From positions 930,001-994,000 of the forward strand of contig NZ_CP010407.1 in NCBI RefSeq assembly GCF_000830005.1: a stretch of DNA of 64,000 nucleotides, written 5' to 3'. Numbering within the stretch: the stretch's first letter is position 1; each line of letters begins with the position of its first letter. The stretch comes from Streptomyces vietnamensis. Lineage in GTDB: Bacteria; Actinomycetota; Actinomycetes; Streptomycetales; Streptomycetaceae. The position numbers and the translations under genes are program-made. A model generated the notes under the pieces. That model searched no databases and was not told where the DNA came from. It saw only the letters and a list, made by a program, of their open reading frames with translations. Below, one piece after another: positions 1 through 9,702 of this stretch.

Positions 1-1502
1 CGGGCGGCTTCCAGGACGCCCTCCTCGGTGACGTCGCCGATGACGGTGGGCACGCGCAGCCGGCGGGCGAGGGCGATGCCCCGGGCCTCCGGGTCGGATT
101 CGACGCACACCACCGGGATGTTCAGCCTGCGGAGCCGGGCGAGGACACGGGTGCCGACCTTGCCGAGCCCGAGGAGCACGACGTGGCCGGAGAGTCCGCG
201 CGGCGGGCGGCGCAGGGCGGTCGCGGTGCGGAAGGTGCCGAGGCCTTCGAGGAGGGCGGCGACGATCACCGGGAGCAGCAGGAGGCCGACGAACCCGGCG
301 AGGATCTGGAGCAGTTGGCGGCTGGTCGGCTCGCCGACCGCCGGGTCGCCGATGGCGAAGATGTCGAGCAGCGTCAGATAGGCGGCGTGCAGGGGGTGGT
401 CGCCGGTGGTGAAGGTGGAGGTGAGGGCGAGCGCGAGGACGGCGGCGACGGCGCCCGCGAGGGACCAGCGCAGACGGCGGGAGAAGAGGGAGGCGACGGG
501 CAGCGCGGAGGCGGCGAGGCGGGCCGTGGGGAGGGCCGGGCCCGCCGGGGTGACCGCTTCGAGGGTGACGGCGGCCCGTCCGGTGGCGGCGGCGACCGTC
601 CGGTCGTCCGGCAGGAGGCGGGGGCCGGCGTCGCCGCTGCGCTCGGAGCCCTCGCAGCCGACCGGGTCGCCGGCGGTGGCGGAGAGCAGGGCGAGCGTGC
701 AGAGCCCGGGGTCGGGTGCCTGGCCCGCGACGGGCGGCCGGTCCACGGCGTGCAGCAGCAGTCCCCCGGCCTGCACCACCTTGCTGGTGCCCGCGACGGC
801 GGCCGCGGCGAGGCCGGGGGCGGCGGTGTCGACGTCGGAGAGGACCGTGGTGGCGGCGTCCAGCTTCTCCGGGTCGAGGCCGGGTTCGGCGACGGCGGCG
901 GCCTGGTCGAGGAGGGTTTCGAGGTGCTGGCCGAGCTTGCGGTTGTAGAGCCGGATCACCAGGCGCAGGCGGGGGTTGAGCCGGCGGGCGGTGAGCGCGG
1001 CCCGGATGTTGGTCTCGTCGTCCTCGTGGACGAGGGCGAGGGCGGCGGCGCGCTCGACCCCGGCGTCCGTCAGGGCCCGGTCGTCCGCCTCGGCGGACTC
1101 GACGACCCGCAGGACGCCGGTGGGATCGTCCCCGGGGGATCCGGCCACGGCACCGGCCCCGGTGGTGCGGGTGACGGCGGCGGTCACCCGGCCGAACAGG
1201 GCGAGCGCCCGGCCCGTGCGGCCCGCGGGCGTGCGGGGCGCGTCGGGCAGCGCCGGCACCAGGAGCGTGACCTGCTCCCCGTACACCTCGTGGAGTTCGC
1301 GCGCGAGGCGGTGGGCGAGGGCGTCGTCACCGCACACGATCATGTGCTCGGCGGGGGCGGTACGGGACTGCCGCTCGGGCCGGAGGGCGGGTGCGCCGAA
1401 GGGGCCGGCGGGGGCGGGGACGGACCGGCCCGCCGGCGCGGCGGGGGTCGCCGCGGGGCTCCCGTCCGGAACGGCGTTGCTCTGATGCGGGTATGAGGGC
1501 AC
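1..1502 (-). CDS. RCK/TrkA-N ion-channel-like protein (CASTOR/POLLUX type), C-terminus cut by window edge
   Basis: The frame is open to the left edge, so the C-terminus is missing. An N-terminal Rossmann segment (MIVCGDDALAHRLARELHEV, from codon 1343 downward) is followed by further RCK-like sequence. Near 300-450 lie two hydrophobic segments, including AVAAVLALALTS and ILAGFVGLLLLPVIVAALL. A second NAD-binding fold begins with HVVLLGLGKVGTRVLARLRR. The order nucleotide-binding domain, membrane pore region, second nucleotide-binding domain resembles the putative CASTOR/POLLUX-related channels annotated in Streptomyces. No TVGYGD potassium filter is visible; the pore loop reads LLDIFAIGDPAVG. 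A start at GTG 1502 is chosen because GC-rich third positions continue upstream of ATG 1343; that ATG is the alternative. Likely a membrane cation channel gated by bound nucleotide (inference). Confidence 0.8.
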   Translation of the reverse strand, partial: MPSYPHQSNAVPDGSPAATPAAPAGRSVPAPAGPFGAPALRPERQSRTAPAEHMIVCGDDALAHRLARELHEVYGEQVTLLVPALPDAPRTPAGRTGRALALFGRVTAAVTRTTGAGAVAGSPGDDPTGVLRVVESAEADDRALTDAGVERAAALALVHEDDETNIRAALTARRLNPRLRLVIRLYNRKLGQHLETLLDQAAAVAEPGLDPEKLDAATTVLSDVDTAAPGLAAAAVAGTSKVVQAGGLLLHAVDRPPVAGQAPDPGLCTLALLSATAGDPVGCEGSERSGDAGPRLLPDDRTVAAATGRAAVTLEAVTPAGPALPTARLAASALPVASLFSRRLRWSLAGAVAAVLALALTSTFTTGDHPLHAAYLTLLDIFAIGDPAVGEPTSRQLLQILAGFVGLLLLPVIVAALLEGLGTFRTATALRRPPRGLSGHVVLLGLGKVGTRVLARLRRLNIPVVCVESDPEARGIALARRLRVPTVIGDVTEEGVLEAA

Positions 1503-1663
1503 GTCACAAGGATGCCCTGCGCCACCGACAGCGGGTCCGGGCCCGCTCGACGGGGTCGGCACCACCCGGGCGGACGCACGACTCGCCGCCGTACGCCACA
1601 CCCGCTACGCCGGTCGGCGCACTCCGATCTGCGCGGTCCGCGCCTCCTTCCTACGGTGGCTGA

Positions 1664-2968
1664 ATGATCGTCACGTCAGCTGTCCGTCACGCCGCCGCCG
1701 GTTCCGCGGCGCTGCTGTTCGTGCTGCCCGTTCCGGCGGCCGTCGCCTCTCCCGCCACTCCCGTCTCCCGGGTCGTGTCCTCCGTCGGGGAGCCCACTCC
1801 GCCCGCGCGCCAGTACGTCGACCGGACACGGCTCTCCCGGAAGGGCACCCAGGTGCAGCGGCTGCCGGGCGCGCCCGCCGTGCCCTCGGTCTCCGCGCTG
1901 TCGTGGGTGGTGGCGGACGCCTCCTCGGGCGAGGTGCTCGCCGCGCGGAACGCGCACCGGAAGCTGCCCCCGGCGAGCACCCTGAAGGCGCTGTTCGCGC
2001 TCACCGCGCTCCCCCGCCACAAGCCCTCCGAGCTGCACACCGTGGCCGATTCCGAGCTGACCGGGATCGGCGAGGGCAGCAGCCTGGTCGGCGTCAAGGA
2101 GGGGTACACGTACAAGGTCTCGGACCTGTGGAACGGCGTCTTCCTCAGCTCGGGGAACGACGCCGTGCACGTCCTGGCGGAGATGAACGGCGGCTGGGAG
2201 TCGACGACCCGGCAGATGCAGGAGAAGGCCCGCTCCCTGGGCGCCGAGGACACCCACGTGGTCTCCCCCGACGGCTACGACGCCCCCGGCCAGGTGTCCT
2301 CCGCGTACGACCTGGCGGTCTTCGGCCGGATCGGGCTCCAGGACCCGGAGTTCGCCCGGTACTGCTCGACGGCGTACGCGGAGTTCCCCGCGGGCTCCTG
2401 GTCGTACGGCATCGCCAACACCAACCGGCTCCTGACCGGCGAGAACGGGGTGGAGCGCTACCCGGGGCTCCTCGGGATCAAGAACGGCTACACGACCAAC
2501 GCGGGCAACACGCTGATCTCGGCGGCCCGGCGCGGTGACCGGACGCTCGTCGTCTCGGTGATGAACCCTCAGGAGGGCGGCGGGTTCACCGTGTACGAGG
2601 AGGCGCGGGAGCTGCTCGACTGGGGCTTCGAGGCGGCGGGGCGGGTGCAGCCGGTGGGCTCGCTCGCGCCGGTACGGACGAAGGCCGCGGCCGACGCGGG
2701 CACGCGGGCGGTGTCGGTGGCCCGTGAGGGACGCGGCGCGAAGGCGGTGGCGACGGCGCCCCAGGCAGGCGCGGAGGCAGGAGCGGAGGCCGGGGCCGGG
2801 GCAGGCGCGAAGGCGAGGGCCGAGGCGGTGGCCGCGCCCGGGAAGAAGTCCCGGGCGGCGGAGGCCTCGGCCCCGTCCGCCGGGCTCCCGCTGGCCCTGG
2901 TGGGCTCGGCCTGCGCCGCCGCGCTCGCCCTGTGGGGGTGGCGGCGCAGGACGGCCCGCCGGGCCTGA
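1664..2968 (+). CDS. Serine-type D-alanyl-D-alanine carboxypeptidase (PBP5/DacC-like), membrane anchored
   Basis: A 434-residue peptidase S11-type protein that would trim the terminal D-Ala from peptidoglycan stem peptides outside the cell. A signal sequence occupies residues 1-28. The catalytic SxxK motif is S105-T-L-K108 and the second motif is SGN (163-165). The third motif is K273-N-G275, where KTG is usual. A low-complexity linker of Ala/Gly/Glu (about 360-395) leads to a C-terminal membrane helix (409-427) with an Arg-rich cytoplasmic tail, so the enzyme is probably anchored rather than secreted. It stands alone: the channel gene upstream is divergent and the next gene downstream has its own ribosome-binding site. 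The KNG variant is the only motif departure. Confidence 0.92.
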   Translation: MIVTSAVRHAAAGSAALLFVLPVPAAVASPATPVSRVVSSVGEPTPPARQYVDRTRLSRKGTQVQRLPGAPAVPSVSALSWVVADASSGEVLAARNAHRKLPPASTLKALFALTALPRHKPSELHTVADSELTGIGEGSSLVGVKEGYTYKVSDLWNGVFLSSGNDAVHVLAEMNGGWESTTRQMQEKARSLGAEDTHVVSPDGYDAPGQVSSAYDLAVFGRIGLQDPEFARYCSTAYAEFPAGSWSYGIANTNRLLTGENGVERYPGLLGIKNGYTTNAGNTLISAARRGDRTLVVSVMNPQEGGGFTVYEEARELLDWGFEAAGRVQPVGSLAPVRTKAAADAGTRAVSVAREGRGAKAVATAPQAGAEAGAEAGAGAGAKARAEAVAAPGKKSRAAEASAPSAGLPLALVGSACAAALALWGWRRRTARRA

Positions 2969-3151
2969 GGCTCGCGCTGTCGGTCACCGGCCCGATGCCC
3001 GCGCCATGGACCGCCGGTCGTGCGGCGCCGCTGGAGACACCGGACCCGGTCGTGCCGGCGACGGTTCGGTGGGCGCCGCACGGTCCGGCTTCTAGCCTGC
3101 GGGAACACCGTCCGGGACCGGCCCGGACGGCCTTCCCGAGGGAGTGACGCG

Positions 3152-3781
3152 ATGACGGACGACGTGCCCGTGGCGGTACGGATCGCCGAGCGGTTCCGCG
3201 AGGTGAACGGCGACCATCCGATGACCGCCGACGACGACGCGTACGTCTCCGCCCAGTTCGTCCCGCTGGACGTGCTGTGCGCCGCGCTCGGCCGGGACGC
3301 CGACGAGGTCCGGCGGCTGATGCTCGCGGGCCTGCTGCCGCTGCCCGGCTATCTGCGGTCGGACGGCGCCGAGATGGTGCCGCGGGATCTGTTCGCCCTC
3401 GCTGAGGCGGCGGGCGGTGTCGACCGTCTGCGCGCGTGGTTCACCGGGCACTGGGAGGACCCGGATCGGGGCGACGAGGAGTGGGCGGCGTACCTGAGCG
3501 GCCAGTACGTCTGTCTGCACGCGGTCACCCCGGCGAACATCCGCAGGAAGGAGGAGCTGACGGCGGAGATCACCGCGTATCTCGCGGCCGCCGGAGCCGA
3601 TGCGGCCGCCGGGGTCGATCCCTCGCCGGAGTGGCGCGCCGCCCTCCACGCGCGCGTGGACGCGCTCGACGCCCTGGAGCCGGCGTTCACGGCGTACGAC
3701 CGGCTGCGGTTCGGCGGACCCGTCTCGCGGGACACCTGCGTGGACGCGCCCCGGGCGCTCTTCCCCCGTACGGGCGACTGA
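3152..3781 (+). CDS. Conserved protein resembling DUF6058 family
   Basis: A 209-residue soluble protein with no signal peptide or membrane helix. ATG 3152 is chosen because GAGGGA lies 8 bases upstream; the frame stays open further upstream but without a site. Features are a probable helix-turn-helix-like segment (residues about 40-60, LCAALGRDADEVRRLMLAGLL) and conserved-looking stretches (YLSGQYVCLHAVTPANIRRK, FTAYDRLRFGGPVSRDT). From memory these resemble DUF6058, a family annotated as linked to natural-product biosynthesis; I could not verify this, and no catalytic residues can be assigned. It is followed by a hairpin terminator shared with the convergent UvrA-like gene. Confidence 0.75.
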   Translation: MTDDVPVAVRIAERFREVNGDHPMTADDDAYVSAQFVPLDVLCAALGRDADEVRRLMLAGLLPLPGYLRSDGAEMVPRDLFALAEAAGGVDRLRAWFTGHWEDPDRGDEEWAAYLSGQYVCLHAVTPANIRRKEELTAEITAYLAAAGADAAAGVDPSPEWRAALHARVDALDALEPAFTAYDRLRFGGPVSRDTCVDAPRALFPRTGD

Positions 3782-3790
3782 GCGGCGACC

Positions 3791-3820
3791 CGGCGGCCGA
3801 AGCCCCGGACCGCCGCCTTT
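3791..3820. terminator. Intrinsic terminator between convergent genes
   Basis: Arms CGGCGGCCG (3791-3799) and CGGACCGCCG (3806-3815, one bulged A) enclose a six-base loop, followed by CCTTTT. It sits in the 48-base gap between two convergent stop codons and probably serves mainly the plus-strand gene, which has the T run. Confidence 0.6.
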
Positions 3821-3829
3821 TCGCACGGG

Positions 3830-6217
<2,388 letters not shown>

Positions 6218-6245
6218 CGTGTCTCCGTCGGTCATGGGAGTCACG

Positions 6246-6485
6246 CTAGTGGCGGTACGGGGACCAGGCTTCTCGATTCCTGATCTCCTGCGCCGTCACA
6301 TAGCGCTCCGCGGCGAGGACGGCCTCGCCCGTGGTGCGTTCTCCCATCAGGACGCACAGGGTGTACGCCGTGTCCTCGAAGCGCCGGCGGGCCGACAGGT
6401 CGCACGGCCTGTCCCGCACGGTCCGCTCCTGGGCGCGGAAATGCCGGAGCAGCCGGTCGACGGTGTTCCTGTCGGGCAGCAGCAT
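6246..6485 (-). CDS. DUF5133 domain-containing small protein
   Basis: A 79-residue protein with the DUF5133 pattern: an N-terminal MLLPDRNTVDRLLRHFRA helix, then RRRFEDTAYTLCVLMGERTT and an Ala-rich helix. It has no membrane segment or signal peptide, and the start is preceded by AGGAGA. In Streptomyces this family is small, cytoplasmic and of unknown function, often close to regulators. Its stop lies about 28 bases upstream of the preferred start of the UvrA-like gene and only 1 base from the alternative GTG, so translation may be coupled. Confidence 0.85.
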   Translation of the reverse strand: MLLPDRNTVDRLLRHFRAQERTVRDRPCDLSARRRFEDTAYTLCVLMGERTTGEAVLAAERYVTAQEIRNREAWSPYRH

Positions 6486-6628
6486 GGCCGTTCTCCTGTC
6501 TCCTGAGTCGCTTCATGGTCCCGGTCGTCGGCCGTGTCCGCGACCCGGACGGACACGCTGTGTGAGCGGCGCGTCACCGGGTGGCCGCCGGAGTGCGCCA
6601 CCGCCGCCCATGCAGGAAGGTCGGAGAC

Positions 6629-7666
6629 ATGAATCCGAGCACGATTGCGCGCGTCGTCGTCACGGGCGCCACCGGCAACGTGGGCACGAGCCTGGTCCGG
6701 ATCCTGTCGCGCGATCCTGGCGTCGGCTCGGTCCTCGGCCTCGCCCGGCGGCGGCCCGGCCTCGACCTCCCGGGGGTGGAGTGGGCCGAGCTCGACCTCT
6801 CCCTGGAGGGGGACGGACCCCGGCTCGCGCAGTACCTGTCGGACGCGGACGCGGTGGTGCACCTGGCCTGGCGGTTCGGGCCGACCCACGACCCGGTGGA
6901 GACCTGGCGGACCAACGTCCTGGGCTCGGTCCGCGTCTTCGACGCGGTGGCGGCGGCCCGGGTGCCGGTCCTGGTGCACGCCTCCTCGGTGGGCGCGTAC
7001 TCCCCCGGTCCCGAAGGCGGCCCCCCGGTGTCCGAGGCGTGGCCGACGCACGGGTGGCCGGGCGCCGCGTACACCCGCGAGAAGGCCTATCTGGAGCGGG
7101 TCCTCGACACCTTCGAGCGGGACCATCCGATGACCCGGGTGGTCCGGATGCGTCCGGCGTTCCTCTTCAAGGAGGAGTCGGCGAGCGAGCAGCGGCGGAT
7201 CTTCGCGGGGCGGTTCTTCCCGGGCCAGCTGATGCGGCCCGAACTGCTGCCGCTGCTCCCGGAGTTCGAGGGGCTCCGTTTCCAGGTCCTGCACACCGAG
7301 GACGCGGCGGACGCCTACCGCAGGGCGCTGCTGCGGGACGTCCGGGGCCCGTTCAACCTCGCCGCGGATCCGGTGATCGACGGGGCGACGCTGGGCGGGC
7401 TGCTGAACGCCCGGCCGGTGAAGGTGCCCGCCGGCGCGGTGCGGGGTGCCCTGTCGGCGGCCTGGCGGCTGCGGCTGGTCCCCGCCTCCCCGGGCCTCTT
7501 CGACGCGCTGCGGCACCTGCCGCTGCTCGCCACCGAGCGGGCCCGGCAGGAGCTGGGGTGGGAGCCGGCGGCGAGCTCGCTCGAAGCCCTGGAGGCGTTC
7601 CTGCGCGGGGTCCGCGCGGGCACGGGCGACGACACGGCCCCGCTGGCGGGAAACCGCATCGGCTGA
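6629..7666 (+). CDS. NAD-dependent epimerase/dehydratase (extended SDR)
   Basis: A 345-residue extended short-chain dehydrogenase/reductase. The nucleotide-binding motif GATGNVG is near residue 12; the active-site serine region HASSVGAYS and the YxxxK motif (YTREK) are present. The C-terminal half is variable, as expected for substrate binding, so the substrate (sugar nucleotide or other) cannot be named. ATG 6629 follows GGAG by three bases; an in-frame ATG at 6581 lacks a site. It is divergent from the DUF5133/UvrA-like pair across about 140 bases and monocistronic in appearance, since the next gene is convergent. Confidence 0.87.
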   Translation: MNPSTIARVVVTGATGNVGTSLVRILSRDPGVGSVLGLARRRPGLDLPGVEWAELDLSLEGDGPRLAQYLSDADAVVHLAWRFGPTHDPVETWRTNVLGSVRVFDAVAAARVPVLVHASSVGAYSPGPEGGPPVSEAWPTHGWPGAAYTREKAYLERVLDTFERDHPMTRVVRMRPAFLFKEESASEQRRIFAGRFFPGQLMRPELLPLLPEFEGLRFQVLHTEDAADAYRRALLRDVRGPFNLAADPVIDGATLGGLLNARPVKVPAGAVRGALSAAWRLRLVPASPGLFDALRHLPLLATERARQELGWEPAASSLEALEAFLRGVRAGTGDDTAPLAGNRIG

Positions 7667-7781
7667 CGGACCGCACCGGCCGGCGGTGCCCTCGCGGGAG
7701 CGGGGACGGCCGCTCACCGGCGACGGCGCCCGACCGTCTCGCGTCCGTCGGCACGGTGCGGCGCCCGGCCGTTCCCGCGTG

Positions 7782-8648
7782 TCAGCGCGGTGCCGCCGCG
7801 GACCAGTCGACGAGCCGTATCGCCGCGCCCGCGGCCTCGCGGCCGCGGCAGTGGGCGCGGTGGCGGTGCAGGAGGGCGTCGATGTCGAGGTGGCGGGCGA
7901 ACTCGGGGCGGGCGGCGAGGCGCTGGGCGTAGGCCCACAGCGCGGGGTGGCCGGCGACCCGGTCCATGGCGGCGGCGTCGAGGTGCCAGCGGTGGACGGT
8001 GTCGAGCTGGACGAGGGTGACCCAGACGTGCACGTCGGCGGCGGTCGGCGCGTCGCCGAGGACGTACGGCCCCCGGGCGAGGCGGCGTTCGAGGGAGCCG
8101 AGTGCGGCGAAGAGGACGGTGAGCGGGTCGTGGTGGGCGGCCTCGCCGTCGAGTCCGAGCTCCCCGGCGCGCTGGGCGGCCCGGTTGACGCTCCGCTCGC
8201 ACAGGTCGGCGATCGCGTCGACGGCGTCGCGGTGCGCCTCGGGCAGCAGGTCGGGTCCTTCGCCCCGGAAGCGCAGGGCGAGGTCCCGGAGGATGTCGGG
8301 GACGTGGGTGCTGACGATCCGTCCGGTCCAGCCGTCGCTGAGCACGGGCGCGGCGGCCGGCCCGGTGTAGAGGTGGGCGCTCGCCTCGTACAGCGGGCGG
8401 AGTGCGGCGTATCCGCCGTCGGGCGTGTCGGGGGTGCCGGACAGCACGGTGAGCGGGAGCGTGTCGTCGAGTCCGAGCAGGCTGTGGGTGAGGGCGATGC
8501 CCAGACACCGGGGGTCGGCCGGGTCGACGTGGAGGCGGTAGCGGTGCGGGACGGCGTAGTGGCCGCTGTTCGCGTCGCGGCCGATCCGGCCGCGGAAGAC
8601 GGGGACGGCGGAGGCGGGCAGGAGCGAGGACGGGACGACGACGGACAT
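7782..8648 (-). CDS. Glutathione S-transferase-like protein (GST C-terminal domain, glutathionyl-hydroquinone-reductase-like)
   Basis: A 288-residue protein. Its C-terminal half (GPYVLGDAPTAADVHVWVTLVQLD and following helices) is the all-helical GST fold, closest in look to the ECM4/YqjG group. The N-terminal domain carries no obvious CPWA-type catalytic cysteine, and actinomycetes use mycothiol rather than glutathione, so the thiol partner is unknown. ATG 8648 has GAGGGAGA upstream. The gene is preceded on its own strand by a 50-codon leader peptide and a GC-rich hairpin, so it is probably attenuated in response to sulfur-amino-acid supply. Together with the divergent Rrf2 and monooxygenase genes this suggests a role in sulfur acquisition or thiol stress (inference). 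Confidence 0.8.
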   Translation of the reverse strand: MSVVVPSSLLPASAVPVFRGRIGRDANSGHYAVPHRYRLHVDPADPRCLGIALTHSLLGLDDTLPLTVLSGTPDTPDGGYAALRPLYEASAHLYTGPAAAPVLSDGWTGRIVSTHVPDILRDLALRFRGEGPDLLPEAHRDAVDAIADLCERSVNRAAQRAGELGLDGEAAHHDPLTVLFAALGSLERRLARGPYVLGDAPTAADVHVWVTLVQLDTVHRWHLDAAAMDRVAGHPALWAYAQRLAARPEFARHLDIDALLHRHRAHCRGREAAGAAIRLVDWSAAAPR

Positions 8649-8768
8649 GCTTCTCCCTCGGGGGTGCTCGGTGCTGGGTCGGGCGGCGCGCGACGGCGCG
8701 ACACGGCGGTGGTCGCACGGGGCCCAAAGGCAGCAGAGGTACGGGAAGGGTGGCGGGCGGACCGCGGC

Positions 8769-8795
8769 GGGCGCCCGGGACCGTCCCGGGGGCCC
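8769..8795 (-). terminator. Hairpin downstream of leader peptide, candidate attenuator
   Basis: CCCGGGAC (8774-8781) and GTCCCGGG (8783-8790) form a perfect dyad, flanked by further pairing GGGC/GCCC. It begins about 15 bases after the leader-peptide stop and before the GST-like start. No T run follows, so an attenuator role rests on position and on the leader. Confidence 0.4.
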
Positions 8796-8805
8796 GTCCT
8801 GCGGA

Positions 8806-8958
8806 TCAGGCCCCGGCGGACGGGCGGACGCCCGGGCGGGGACGGCGACTCGCGGCGCTGCAGACCCGCAGCAGATCGATGTGGCGGCGGGAGGTGAGGG
8901 GCAGCGGGCGCGGGAGGGACGCGGCGGGCGAGGTGTCCCTCCGGCCGGTGCGTCCCAT
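8806..8958 (-). CDS. Cysteine/sulfur-type attenuation leader peptide
   Basis: A 50-codon ORF in the divergent gap, on the same strand as the GST-like gene. Its core is LTSRRHIDLLRVCSA, matching the SRRHxDLxR...C pattern of the short actinobacterial peptides annotated as putative leader peptides upstream of sulfur-assimilation genes; a Cys codon follows the motif. ATG 8958 has GGTAGGAAACC just upstream. In such leaders, ribosome stalling at the motif or Cys codon when cysteine is scarce is thought to change folding of the downstream mRNA. Here the GC-rich hairpin at 8769-8795 follows. The Pro/Arg-rich tail after the motif is longer than I would expect. The call rests on the motif, position and neighbours. 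Confidence 0.75.
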   Translation of the reverse strand: MGRTGRRDTSPAASLPRPLPLTSRRHIDLLRVCSAASRRPRPGVRPSAGA

Positions 8959-9079
8959 GGTTTCCTACCTGTTCGCTCGGTTTTCCCGTCCTCGAGTGTC
9001 CGGCGGCTCGCGGACGGCGTCAAGGGTGCGGTACGGGGCGCCGCGCGGGTGCACGGATCCGGTCACGCCCGTGCGGAAT

Positions 9080-9097
9080 AATGCGCGCATGCGCATT
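9080..9097. promoter_or_regulatory. Palindrome over the Rrf2 start codon, probable autoregulatory operator with -10 element
   Basis: AATGCGC (9080-9086) and GCGCATT (9091-9097) are perfect inverted arms separated by GCAT. The second arm contains most of the ATG start (9089). AATAAT at 9077-9082 looks like a -10 hexamer only 6 bases before the ATG, so the mRNA may be leaderless. A repressor on this dyad would block both transcription and the start codon. Confidence 0.6.
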
Positions 9098-9544
9098 TCA
9101 GCCAGGGCCGACTACGCGGTGCGGGCCGCCCTCCAGCTCGCCGCAGCCCAGGACGCGGGGCCGCTGAAGGCCGAGGCCATCGCGGTGGACCAGGACATCT
9201 CGCACAAGTTCCTGGAGGGCATCCTCGGCGACATGCGCAGGGGCGGCCTGGTGCAGAGCCAGCGCGGCGGTAACGGCGGGTACTGGCTGGCCCGGCCGGC
9301 CGAGACGATCTCGGTCGCGGACGTGATCCGCTGCGTGGAGGGTCCGCTGGTGTCCGTGCGCGGGGAGCGGCCGCCGGACCTGTCGTACACGGGGCCCGCC
9401 GAGTCGCTGCTCACGCTGTGGATCGCGCTGCGGGCGAGTGTCCGCGGGGTGCTCGGGGTGTCCCTCGCGGAGCTCGCGTCGGCGAAGCTCCCGGCGGAGA
9501 TCGTCGCGCTCGCGGAGGACCCGGAGGCGTGGACCAACCCCTGA
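9089..9544 (+). CDS. Rrf2-family transcriptional regulator (CymR-like, no Fe-S cysteine cluster)
   Basis: A 151-residue DNA-binding protein beginning MRISARADYAVRAALQLAAA, the standard Rrf2 N-terminus, with a winged helix (SHKFLEGILGDMRRGGLVQSQRGGNGGYWLARP). The three-cysteine cluster that holds [2Fe-2S] in IscR/NsrR is absent; only one Cys (in IRCVEGPL) is present, so it resembles CymR-type sulfur regulators. No Shine-Dalgarno sequence is visible, and a -10-like AATAAT lies just before the ATG, suggesting a leaderless transcript. It lies between the leader/GST gene and the flavin monooxygenase, both likely targets (inference). Confidence 0.88.
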   Translation: MRISARADYAVRAALQLAAAQDAGPLKAEAIAVDQDISHKFLEGILGDMRRGGLVQSQRGGNGGYWLARPAETISVADVIRCVEGPLVSVRGERPPDLSYTGPAESLLTLWIALRASVRGVLGVSLAELASAKLPAEIVALAEDPEAWTNP

Positions 9545-9654
9545 CCGCCGGGGTCGGCCTCCCGCCACCTGCGCGGACCTGACCACGTCCCACCCACCGA
9601 TACGACCTCGTCCAGTCCGTGGACGCCCCTTGGGGCCGGGCGGTCGGCTCTGTC

Positions 9655-9683
9655 AGTATCCCTACTATTCCAGTGGGGATACT
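9655..9683. promoter_or_regulatory. Inverted repeat upstream of the monooxygenase gene
   Basis: AGTATCCC (9655-9662) and GGGATACT (9676-9683) are perfect 8-base arms with a 13-base spacer. A nested dyad ATCCCTA/TAGGGAT (9658-9664, 9683-9689) overlaps it. It ends 19 bases before the GTG start, in an unusually AT-rich patch, and is a good candidate operator, perhaps for the Rrf2 protein encoded immediately upstream, although the sequence differs from the palindrome at the Rrf2 gene itself. Confidence 0.55.
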
Positions 9684-9702
9684 AGGGATCGGGTGAGGTG
9701 AC

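Noticed and set aside
183..1496. 437-codon plus-strand ORF at the left edge
   Set aside because: Gly/Glu/Arg-rich shadow of the minus-strand channel gene, whose frame gives recognisable Rossmann and membrane segments but is open to the window edge.
6218..6244. Upstream GTG start for the UvrA-like gene
   Set aside because: ATG 6217 has GGAG at proper spacing, whereas GTG 6244 sits next to the DUF5133 stop without a site; it remains possible by coupling.
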